Assembly: GCA_949296915.1 (NCBI GenBank)
Contig: CASFPX010000001.1
Coordinates: forward strand, 261,582 to 325,581
Direction: 5' to 3'
From: Onthovicinus sp900555545
GTDB lineage: Bacteria; Bacillota; Clostridia; Oscillospirales; Acutalibacteraceae
Length of the DNA stretch: 64,000 bases
Part shown: one piece after another, positions 17,232-24,125 of the stretch
Position numbering within the stretch: the first letter of the stretch is position 1
Layout of the letters: every line of letters starts with the position of its first letter
Made by a program: the position numbers and the translations under genes
The notes under the pieces: generated by a model
What the model was told of the DNA's origin: nothing
Database searches by the model: none
Seen by the model: only the letters and a program-made list of their open reading frames with translations

Positions 17232-18098
17232 TCACCTCTGTAAAATCATGCTAAGAGGCCAAAAGATGGCAAAGATAATTGGTTGATGGATAATATAGAC
17301 GATCAGCGCATGGCGGTCGAGGAACGCCAGCGGCCGGACGTGCATCCGGTAGACACTCTCCGGCAACTCCGCATGTACCAGCCAGCCACCTCCGCACGCG
17401 CCGGCCAGAAAGACAAAAATCCAAGGCAGAAGGGGAAAGTAATCCGCGCTGTAAAACGACGCATTGTAGAAACCTAACGGGAACAGCCAACCGCAGTCGT
17501 ACAGGGTGTCCGGCAGGTGCACATTCATCGCATCTACATAGGGGATGCCAAAAATCCCCTCATCAATAAACCGGGTAAACACATACAGAATCAGACAGAC
17601 GAGGATCCCCGCCTGGGCTGGGACCTTGTCAATTGCTTTGGCAAAGGCTGCATAGAACAGGATGCAACAGGCGAGCATATGCAGGATGCCAAAGCGAATC
17701 TCCGTGCCGGTAAAGCCGAGCAGCGGCATGATCCAGACTGTCACAACCGAGACCAACAGTGCCACACCGGCAAGTTTGATCCCCCGTAGCAGGTTGCTGT
17801 GCGATAGACGGCAGGAGATCCCGCAGATCACAATAAACATCCCTGCAAAAATTGGCTCCAAAGGCGCGGTTAGCTTTAGCAGCGTCGAAAACGTCGGAAA
17901 ATCGAAAAACTCCCCTGCCGTATAGAGCATATGGTAAATCACCATCAGGAACACACACAGCCCCCGGAGCTCGTCGAGCACGACAATCCGGCGATGGCGT
18001 GGGCGCTCCGGCGGTTCACAGTGAAACCGTCCGAAAAGTCCCTTCTTCTTTTTTTTCGGCTCTCCCGGCGTGCCGGGAATCTGGACCTCAATATCCAT
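17232..18098 (-). CDS. HGSNAT-like (DUF1624) integral membrane acyltransferase
   Basis: A 288-residue membrane protein. After a basic cytoplasmic tail of about 35 residues comes RIVVLDELRGLCVFLMVIYH, the opening motif of the heparan-alpha-glucosaminide N-acetyltransferase catalytic family. Some seven or eight hydrophobic segments follow, with the conserved RFGILHMLA motif near residue 133. Family members are thought to transfer acyl groups across the membrane onto sugars. GGAGGCG precedes the ATG. It begins the operon with the Rrf2 regulator and mnmA, 14 bases upstream of Rrf2. The acceptor is unknown, and a link to heparan should not be assumed. Confidence 0.82.
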   Translation of the reverse strand: MDIEVQIPGTPGEPKKKKKGLFGRFHCEPPERPRHRRIVVLDELRGLCVFLMVIYHMLYTAGEFFDFPTFSTLLKLTAPLEPIFAGMFIVICGISCRLSHSNLLRGIKLAGVALLVSVVTVWIMPLLGFTGTEIRFGILHMLACCILFYAAFAKAIDKVPAQAGILVCLILYVFTRFIDEGIFGIPYVDAMNVHLPDTLYDCGWLFPLGFYNASFYSADYFPLLPWIFVFLAGACGGGWLVHAELPESVYRMHVRPLAFLDRHALIVYIIHQPIIFAIFWPLSMILQR

Positions 18099-18215
18099 CA
18101 GTCGCCTCCAACGTCAACGGTTCGTATTTCCCCCTTGCCCAGGGGACTTTTTATATTCTATCACACAAGTAGGAAAAAGGGAAGTGAAAAATCCTGACCC
18201 TGCCCAGCGGCATAA

Positions 18216-18241
18216 AAAATCCCGGGAACACCCGGGATTTT
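18216..18241 (-). terminator. Terminator of the iron alcohol dehydrogenase gene
   Basis: AAATCCCGGG pairs with CCCGGGATTT over a four-base loop, and the minus strand continues with TTTTTATG. It lies 14 bases past the stop codon. Confidence 0.88.
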
Positions 18242-18255
18242 CCATCATTGGACAT

Positions 18256-19467
18256 TTATGCCATCAGGCGGCGAATCACGGCTTCGCAGTCGGCCTCGTT
18301 CATCAACTTGGGCACCGGGTAGAGTGGGTTGCCCTCCTTGAGCGCGCGTTTGACAAGCGTCGGGATATCTTCCTCTTTGATGCAGTCAAATTTATCCGGT
18401 ATGTTCATCGCACGGTTCATCTCTTTGATCTTCTCAATGAACACGTGCGCTTTTTCCGCGTCGCTCATGCCCGGTTGTGTAATACCGGTCAAATCCGCCA
18501 ACTCCGCCAGACGTTTGTGGGCGGATTCCCCATAGTACTCGAGCACATACGGCAGGATGATTGCATTGGCCAAACCGTGGGCCACCCCATACATACCGCC
18601 CAGATTGTGGGCGATGGCATGTACGTAGCCGACATACGCGCGGGTAAATGCCACGCCCGCATAGTAGGAGGCAAGCAGCATATTGGAGCGCGCCTCGATA
18701 TTGTGGCCGTCCTCGTAAGCTACCTGGAGATTGTCAAAAATCATGCGAACCGCCTTGCGCGCTTTATCCGCTGTATCTTTCGTGTTGCTGTGGCCGATAT
18801 ACGCCTCCACCGCGTGGGTGAGGGCATCCATGCCCGTGGTGGAGGTGATGCTCTTGGGCAGACCGACGGTCAACTCTGCATCCAGCACGGCATAGCGCGG
18901 GATCAGGACAGGATCGTTGATCGGATATTTTTCATGCGTGCGCGGGTCGGAGATGACAGCCGCGAGCGTAGTTTCGGATCCGGTGCCGGCCGTTGTCGGG
19001 ACGGCGAAGAACGGCGGGAGCTTTTTCATGATCTTGAGCAGGCCGCGCATCTTGGGTACGCTCTTGTTGGGGCGGACAACGCGCGCTGCGGCAATCTTGG
19101 CGCAATCCATAGAGGAGCCGCCGCCAAAGGCGACAAAGCCCTCGCAGTGGTTGTCGCAGTACATTTTATAGGCGTCCTCAATGTTATCGATGGTGGGGTT
19201 CGGCTGAACGCCATCATAGACATGATACTCCACACCCGCCTTTTCCATCTCCTCAAAAAGCGGATCCAGCAGGTGGAGCCCCATCAATCCCTTATCGGTG
19301 ACGATCAGGACACTCTTGACATTTTTCGTTTTAATCAGTTCGGGCAGGCGCCGCAGCGCCCCCGGGCCCTCCAGCAATTCGGGCTGCCGCCAATCCAAAA
19401 AGTTGACCGCAATCCGCATGACGAACTGATACGTCCTGTAATAGGCCTTTTTTAATCCCCAGAACAT
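18256..19467 (-). CDS. Iron-containing alcohol dehydrogenase
   Basis: A 403-residue group III alcohol dehydrogenase that interconverts alcohols and aldehydes with NAD(P)H. The cofactor-binding GGGSSMDCAK lies near residue 115 and PTTAGTGSE near 156. Metal ligands are in GMDALTHAVEAY and in HAIAHNLGGMYGVAHGLANA, which has the three conserved His residues. The N-terminus (about 30 residues before the Rossmann-like core) resembles clostridial members rather than AdhE. It stands alone between a strong promoter (TTGCAT, 17 bases, TACAAT) and its own terminator. Likely role: redox balancing in fermentation. The substrate (butanol, propanediol or other) is not determined. Confidence 0.92.
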   Translation of the reverse strand: MFWGLKKAYYRTYQFVMRIAVNFLDWRQPELLEGPGALRRLPELIKTKNVKSVLIVTDKGLMGLHLLDPLFEEMEKAGVEYHVYDGVQPNPTIDNIEDAYKMYCDNHCEGFVAFGGGSSMDCAKIAAARVVRPNKSVPKMRGLLKIMKKLPPFFAVPTTAGTGSETTLAAVISDPRTHEKYPINDPVLIPRYAVLDAELTVGLPKSITSTTGMDALTHAVEAYIGHSNTKDTADKARKAVRMIFDNLQVAYEDGHNIEARSNMLLASYYAGVAFTRAYVGYVHAIAHNLGGMYGVAHGLANAIILPYVLEYYGESAHKRLAELADLTGITQPGMSDAEKAHVFIEKIKEMNRAMNIPDKFDCIKEEDIPTLVKRALKEGNPLYPVPKLMNEADCEAVIRRLMA

Positions 19468-19500
19468 AATGCACCTCCACAGAAAATTTATTTTTAATTT

Positions 19501-19529
19501 ATTGTACCTTTTTATCCGGAATAATGCAA
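19501..19529 (-). promoter_or_regulatory. Promoter of the iron alcohol dehydrogenase gene
   Basis: Minus strand TTGCAT (19524-19529) and TACAAT (19501-19506) with a 17-base spacer, about 33 bases before the start codon. Confidence 0.75.
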
Positions 19530-19566
19530 GGTGTTTTAGGTAAAATGACGGGACTTTTTTGATCTA

Positions 19567-20589
19567 TCATTTTACACTTACAAAGCCAACCTTGCGCATG
19601 ACTTTGGCGAGTGTCCGTCCGGCCACTCGTTCAGCCTTGTCACGGCCCAGCTTGAGGCACTGCTCCAAGTAAGGCTTATCCTTGAGCAGACGTGCGTGCT
19701 CGTCGCGCACCGGGCCAATCTCGCTCACGACAGCTTCGCCGACGGCCGCCTTAAAGTCTCCATAGCCTTTGCCTTCAAACTCGCGTTCGATTTCTGCATA
19801 GGTTTTACCTGTACAGGCGGCGTAGATGCTCATCAGGTTGTTGACGCCGTCCTTGCCCTCCGCATGACGTACACACATGTCGGAGTCCGTCACTGCGCGC
19901 CTGAATTTGCGCATAATCGTATCGTTGTCATCCGTGATGTAGACGCATCCGTTGATATTGGTATCCGATTTGCTCATCTTGTGTACCGGATCCTGCAGCG
20001 ACATCACGCGTGCGCCTGCCTTCCCGATGAGCGGCTCCGGAACGGTGAAAACATCGCCGTAGATGGAGTTGAAGCGATTGGCTACGTTACGTGTCAGCTC
20101 CAGATGCTGCTTCTGATCCTCGCCGATCGGGACGTAGTCCGCATTGTAGAGCAGGATATCCGCCGCCATCAGGGAGGGATAGGTGAACAGGCCGCCGTTA
20201 ATATTCTCCGGATGTTTGGCGGACTTATCCTTGAACTGTGTCATCCGTGAGAGCTCGCCAAACTGCGTGTAGCAGTTGAGAATCCACCCGAGCTGCGCAT
20301 GTGCCGGCACCGTACTCTGGACAAAGACAGTATTTTTTTCCGGATTGATCCCCAGAGCGATAATCATCGCAAACATGGACAGAATCTGTTGGCGCAGCTT
20401 GGCCGGCTCTTGCCGGACGGTGATGGAGTGCAGATCCGCCACGCCGTAAAAGCAATCGTAATCCGCGTCATAGGCCTTCCAGTTTTTCAGAGCGCCCAGA
20501 TAGTTGCCAAGAGTCGGTACGCCGCTGGGCTGGATGAGGCTGAGCATCCGCTGCTGCTTTTCGGCGTTGTGTTTCAGTTCCTCTGCCAT
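19567..20589 (-). CDS. trpS: Tryptophanyl-tRNA synthetase
   Basis: A 340-residue class I synthetase that charges tRNA-Trp. The HIGH-like motif is seen as PSGVPTLGNYLG (residues 21-32) and the KMSKS loop as VHKMSKSD near residue 200. MAADILLYNADYVPIGEDQKQHLELTR is the conserved tryptophan-pocket region. The ATG at 20589 follows GGGAGGGGG by nine bases. It lies 22 bases downstream of an aminotransferase gene and is probably cotranscribed with it. No T-box leader was recognised upstream of the operon. Confidence 0.97.
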   Translation of the reverse strand: MAEELKHNAEKQQRMLSLIQPSGVPTLGNYLGALKNWKAYDADYDCFYGVADLHSITVRQEPAKLRQQILSMFAMIIALGINPEKNTVFVQSTVPAHAQLGWILNCYTQFGELSRMTQFKDKSAKHPENINGGLFTYPSLMAADILLYNADYVPIGEDQKQHLELTRNVANRFNSIYGDVFTVPEPLIGKAGARVMSLQDPVHKMSKSDTNINGCVYITDDNDTIMRKFRRAVTDSDMCVRHAEGKDGVNNLMSIYAACTGKTYAEIEREFEGKGYGDFKAAVGEAVVSEIGPVRDEHARLLKDKPYLEQCLKLGRDKAERVAGRTLAKVMRKVGFVSVK

Positions 20590-20611
20590 AGTCAAAAACC
20601 CCCTCCCTGTT

Positions 20612-21802
20612 TTAAGCCTGATAAGAGGCGGCCACCTCGCCGAGAAGCTTCATGCCCTTGACGATAGCGTCATCCGTGGGGGTGGAAAAGTTCACACGGA
20701 AGCACTGCGTATCCGCCTCCGGATCGGTCAGGAAAGCCGTACCCGGAACCACTGCCACTTTTTTCTCTACGGCCTTTTTGCAGAACTCGGTCATATTCAC
20801 GCCCTCCGGCAGTTCGCACCAGACAAACAGGCCGCCTTCCGGTCGGACATATTTGACAAAGCCGCCCAGCTCGCTGTCGATCAGGGAGCACATCAGGTTG
20901 AGCTTGCCGCGGTAGATGTCACGGATCTTGGCGATGTGGCCATCCATATCGTAGTGGTTCATCCACTCGTTGACGATCAGCTGGCACAGCATGGTAGTAT
21001 GCACGTCGGAGGTCTGCTTACATACGGTCAACTTGGAGATGATCTCCTTTGGGGCGATGGTGAAGCCCACGCGGATGCCTGGAGAGAGGATTTTGGAGAA
21101 GGATCCGCAGTAGATCACCAGCCCATCCTCATCCATGCTTTTGATAGAGGGGACATCCTCACCCGCCACGCGCAGGTCGCCGTAGGGATTATCCTCCAGA
21201 ATCAGGACGGAATACTTTTTGGCCAGCTCGTAGAGCTTTTTGCGTTTTTCGAGTGACATCGTCACGCCTGCGGGGTTCTGAAAGTTTGGAATCGTGTAAA
21301 TAAACCGCGCGTTGGGCGTCGTTTTCAGTTTTTCCTCGAGCTCTACCATATCCATGCCGTCGCTCTCCACGCGTACGCCCACAAGGTTTACCCCGTAGGA
21401 GCGGAACGCATTCAGTGAGCCGATGAAGGACGGCGCCTCGCAGATTACGCTGTCGCCCTCATTGCACAGCGCCTTGGAGGTCAGATCCATGACCTGCTGC
21501 GCGCCAGAGGTGATGATGATATCGTCAAAATCACGGCCAATCTGCTGCGTGTGCTTCATCCGGGCGGCAATTGTCTCCCGCAGGGGGGTATACCCCTCTG
21601 TGACACCGTACTGGAGAGCAAGGATCGGATCGCGATCCAGCAGATCGGCTGTAATCTTGCGTACATCCTCCACCGGGAAGGCCTCCGGAGCCGGATTGCC
21701 GGCCGAAAACGCAATCACCTCCGGATCGGAAGTGGCTTTCAAAATTTCGCGGATAGCCGACGGTTTCAGAGCCGACACTTTGTTGGAAAATTCATATTTC
21801 AT
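20612..21802 (-). CDS. PLP-dependent aminotransferase (class I, LysN/AraT-like)
   Basis: A 396-residue fold-type I aminotransferase. The opening IAFSAGNPAPEAFP and QYGVTEGYTPLRE are typical of the MocR-related 2-aminoadipate/aromatic aminotransferase group. NPAG and YGDL follow, the PLP lysine is in SFSKILSPGIRVGF (near residue 235), and the carboxylate-binding Arg is in CFRVNFS near the end. These enzymes accept aromatic, branched or adipate-type amino acids. It is the first gene of a likely operon with trpS, consistent with an aromatic amino acid link, though the substrate cannot be read off. AGAGGATG precedes the ATG. Confidence 0.88.
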   Translation of the reverse strand: MKYEFSNKVSALKPSAIREILKATSDPEVIAFSAGNPAPEAFPVEDVRKITADLLDRDPILALQYGVTEGYTPLRETIAARMKHTQQIGRDFDDIIITSGAQQVMDLTSKALCNEGDSVICEAPSFIGSLNAFRSYGVNLVGVRVESDGMDMVELEEKLKTTPNARFIYTIPNFQNPAGVTMSLEKRKKLYELAKKYSVLILEDNPYGDLRVAGEDVPSIKSMDEDGLVIYCGSFSKILSPGIRVGFTIAPKEIISKLTVCKQTSDVHTTMLCQLIVNEWMNHYDMDGHIAKIRDIYRGKLNLMCSLIDSELGGFVKYVRPEGGLFVWCELPEGVNMTEFCKKAVEKKVAVVPGTAFLTDPEADTQCFRVNFSTPTDDAIVKGMKLLGEVAASYQA

Positions 21803-21846
21803 CTATCAACACATCCTCTGATGATTTTTACCTTGGGATATCATTC

Positions 21847-21875
21847 AGTATACCATAATTTGGCGGCCAATGAAA
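21847..21875 (-). promoter_or_regulatory. Promoter of the aminotransferase-trpS operon
   Basis: Minus strand TTTCAT (21870-21875), 17 bases, TATACT (21847-21852). The -35 box is weak. Confidence 0.5.
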
Positions 21876-21948
21876 GCGCAGTTATGGACTTTTTGCGCAA
21901 GTTGTTATATACTTATTTCATGATCACACCACGACGGAGGATGTAACG

Positions 21949-23085
21949 ATGAAAAAAGCTGTGGCCGCCCTTTGCGGAGCGGTGTTCTTACTAACAGGCT
22001 GCCTGTCTGGTTGCAGTGCTGATCGCGCGGTGTTGACCGTGGGCGGCACCGAGGTTGGGAGCGAAATCTACCGTTACTATTTAGATCTTGCCGTGCAGGA
22101 GATGTCCGCCGGGATGGAGGCGGAGGGCGCAACCGAAGCTGGTACCATTGCCACGACCGCTGTGGATTCTGCCGTTCCGGTGACTGGGACATCCCCTTCG
22201 GAGACAGACGCGATCGAGGAAAGCACAACGGAAATGCAGCCGCCCGCAGGGGAGATCTCCACCCAGGCCCTATACGACCGGGCGGAGGAACTGTGTGCCG
22301 AATATGTGGCGGTCAACTCCCTGTTCCGCACCTATAACTGTTCCCTCACCACTGCGGAGAAATCAGAGGTATCCATCGCGGTCAATGACCAGTGGCGGCT
22401 TTATGGGCGCTACTACGAGTCGATCGGCGTTTCCAAACAGACTTTTTATAAAATCCAGCTCAGCACAGCCTATCGCGACGCGATCCTGAACGCCCTCTAT
22501 GGGGAGGGCGGCGCCACTCCTGTTGCGGAGGAGCAGCTGCGCCAGTACTATGAGGCGCATTACATCGTATTTCGCGCCATCAGCGGCTATTATACCAGTG
22601 TGGATGAGGAGGGGCGCTCCGTTCCCATGGGCGAGGAAGAGCGTGCCGCTACGGACAGCGCCTTTAATAACATGGCTGAACGGATCAACGACGGTACGGA
22701 TATCAACACGGCCTATAACGATTATTTGGAGTCTATCGGCGATACGGAAGCGGATGAGAGTGTCGCAGTGCGAATCGCTAATGCGGACTCCCAGGGGTAT
22801 CCGGAAGGTTTTTTTGAGGCCGTCCATGCGCTGGAGCAGGATACGGCCACCGTCATCCGCCTGGGGGACTATATCTATGTGATTGTCCGGCTGGACCCCT
22901 ACACGGAGGATAACAGCTATTATCAGGCCAACAGATCTGACGTCCTCCGGGGGCTCAAGGCGGCGGATTTTGATACGCTTGTCCGCGATTGCGCCCAGGC
23001 ATATGATGTTACGGTAAAGGCTTCCGCCCAGCGCAGCTGCCTGCGCAAGATCGAGCAAAAACACAGCCAGCTTATCTTTAGTTGA
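21949..23085 (+). CDS. Lipoprotein, probable SurA/PrsA-like foldase
   Basis: A 378-residue exported lipoprotein. Residues 1-20 are a signal peptide with a lipobox near Cys18-Cys22 (LTGCLSGC). A Thr/Ser/Glu-rich segment (about 65-105) is followed by an alpha-helical region resembling the SurA N-terminal domain (LVVGG-like start TVGGTEVGSEIYRYY, then a long helical stretch). After 190 comes a parvulin-like region with YIVFRAISGYYTS and an ending VIRLGDYIYVIVRLDPY. The family helps secreted proteins fold; the rotamase core is divergent, so catalysis is uncertain. GGAGGATG lies before the ATG. The gene is monocistronic and followed by tRNA genes. Confidence 0.68.
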   Translation: MKKAVAALCGAVFLLTGCLSGCSADRAVLTVGGTEVGSEIYRYYLDLAVQEMSAGMEAEGATEAGTIATTAVDSAVPVTGTSPSETDAIEESTTEMQPPAGEISTQALYDRAEELCAEYVAVNSLFRTYNCSLTTAEKSEVSIAVNDQWRLYGRYYESIGVSKQTFYKIQLSTAYRDAILNALYGEGGATPVAEEQLRQYYEAHYIVFRAISGYYTSVDEEGRSVPMGEEERAATDSAFNNMAERINDGTDINTAYNDYLESIGDTEADESVAVRIANADSQGYPEGFFEAVHALEQDTATVIRLGDYIYVIVRLDPYTEDNSYYQANRSDVLRGLKAADFDTLVRDCAQAYDVTVKASAQRSCLRKIEQKHSQLIFS

Positions 23086-23121
23086 AATTCCAGTCATGCG
23101 CCAAAAGAACATAAAAAAGTA

Positions 23122-23150
23122 TTGACAACCCGCGCAACATCGATTATAAT
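23122..23150 (+). promoter_or_regulatory. Perfect-consensus promoter of the tRNA-Met/tRNA-Glu unit
   Basis: TTGACA (23122-23127) and TATAAT (23145-23150) with an exact 17-base spacer. A small hairpin, CGCCCGT-gaaa-ACGGGCG, at 23157-23174 follows, just before the tRNA. Confidence 0.92.
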
Positions 23151-23182
23151 ATTATTCGCCCGTGAAAACGGGCGTGTGATAT

Positions 23183-23259
23183 GGCGGTATAGCTCAGTTG
23201 GCTAGAGCATTCGGTTCATACCCGGAGTGTCATTGGTTCGAATCCAATTACCGCTACCA
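23183..23259 (+). tRNA. tRNA-Met (anticodon CAT, elongator type)
   Basis: Full cloverleaf with encoded CCA. The anticodon stem TTCGG/CCGGA encloses TTCATAC. It lacks the three G-C pairs and C1-A72 mismatch of initiators, so elongator Met is likely; a lysidine-type Ile2 is less likely. The acceptor GGCGGTA/TACCGCT has a G1-U72 wobble. Confidence 0.9.
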
Positions 23260-23264
23260 CTTTC

Positions 23265-23298
23265 CAGCGGGGAGTTCCGCTCTAAGTACTCCCCGCTG
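23265..23298 (+). other. Inter-tRNA hairpin
   Basis: CAGCGGGGAGT pairs with ACTCCCCGCTG around a 12-base loop between tRNA-Met and tRNA-Glu. The downstream sequence AAATTTTAAG is only weakly U-rich, so this may be a processing structure or a partial terminator. Confidence 0.6.
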
Positions 23299-23307
23299 AA
23301 ATTTTAA

Positions 23308-23382
23308 GGCCCGGTGGTCAAGCGGTTAAGACACCGCCCTTTCACGGCGGTAACACGGGTTCGATTCCCGTCCGGGTCACCA
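23308..23382 (+). tRNA. tRNA-Glu (anticodon TTC)
   Basis: Cloverleaf with encoded CCA. The anticodon loop CTTTCAC between CCGCC and GGCGG gives TTC. Acceptor GGCCCGG/CCGGGTC. It probably shares the promoter at 23122 with tRNA-Met and is a substrate of the MnmA encoded nearby. Confidence 0.94.
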
Positions 23383-23392
23383 TACCAATCTC

Positions 23393-23434
23393 ACAGCAAA
23401 GCCCCCGAGAATCTTTTCTCGGGGGCTTTGCTGT
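23393..23434 (+). terminator. Terminator after tRNA-Glu
   Basis: A near-perfect 19-bp stem ACAGCAAAGCCCCCGAGAA/TTCTCGGGGGCTTTGCTGT. It ends the tRNA unit and could act on both strands. Confidence 0.75.
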
Positions 23435-23503
23435 AAGTGTATGTACTTGGGGTTGGAATTCATGCCAAAGCCCCAATATGCCTGGTGGACTTTACAGGAT
23501 AGA

Positions 23504-23539
23504 CAAATCGGCGGAGGCTATTTAGCCTCCGCCGATTTG
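23504..23539 (-). terminator. Terminator downstream of the USP-like gene
   Basis: CAAATCGGCGGAGGCTA pairs perfectly with TAGCCTCCGCCGATTTG over a two-base loop. It lies about 50 bases beyond the minus-strand USP-like stop; the minus-strand tract is TTTGTCT. A CAAAAAAG run on the plus strand implies that it was selected mainly for hairpin strength. Confidence 0.65.
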
Positions 23540-23587
23540 CAAAAAAGAGGAAAGAAAAGAAATGAAAAAAATATATGAAAAAAGGGG

Positions 23588-24022
23588 CTATGCCCTTTTG
23601 GGCTGAATGACGGAGGCGGGAACCTCCCCGGTTGTCATGTGGTACATGTTGCTGTCCGCGTCCACCATTGTGATTGGCAGATCCGGCAGCAGCATCCGGA
23701 CGGATGCGATAAAGGGGGATGCGCTGTCCTTGGGGAATCCCATCACCACGACGGAGGCATTCACTTTTTTTAAAAAGCTGGCCGTCAAAATGGCGGGATT
23801 GTCGCTAAAATAGACGCTCATCCGCGCACCAACGTTGCGGCACGATTCATGCAGGAGCTCCATTGCCTGCGGATCGGGGGAGTAGCAGTCCTTGGCTGGC
23901 TGCACATTCAAAACTTCGAGGTGCATCCCGTACTCGTCGGAGATCTTCTTGCCCGCTTCGATCAGGCGTTTGCAGGAAGCCTGCTGGGTGACGCATACCA
24001 CCGCGCAGGGCGGCTTTTTCAT
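23588..24022 (-). CDS. Universal stress protein-like protein
   Basis: A 144-residue protein of Rossmann-like USP fold. It begins with a beta strand PCAVVCVTQQASCKRLIEAGKKISDE, followed by LEVLNVQPA, and a late segment VNASVVVMGFPKD, which matches the USP strand before the nucleotide loop. The classical G-2x-G-9x-G(S/T) ATP motif is not clear, so it may not bind ATP. AGAGGAGGTG precedes the ATG. It is monocistronic, placed next to a two-component system, and similar in layout to small USP proteins common in Clostridia. Function is unknown. Confidence 0.62.
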   Translation of the reverse strand: MKKPPCAVVCVTQQASCKRLIEAGKKISDEYGMHLEVLNVQPAKDCYSPDPQAMELLHESCRNVGARMSVYFSDNPAILTASFLKKVNASVVVMGFPKDSASPFIASVRMLLPDLPITMVDADSNMYHMTTGEVPASVIQPKRA

Positions 24023-24125
24023 CTTGGTTCACCTCCTCTCTGTTGATGCTCCTATGATACAGGAAGTTTATTGCACCAATAAAAGGAAAAGATGTACAGT
24101 CCGTTAATATTTCAGGAAAATTTCG

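Noticed and set aside
17232..18098. Heparan degradation locus together with GH89
   Set aside because: The HGSNAT-like gene is 16 kb away in an Rrf2-mnmA operon; no sulfatases or heparan lyases are near.
18070..19455. Plus-strand ORF of 461 codons
   Set aside because: Antisense to the iron alcohol dehydrogenase; no ribosome site and no recognisable domain.
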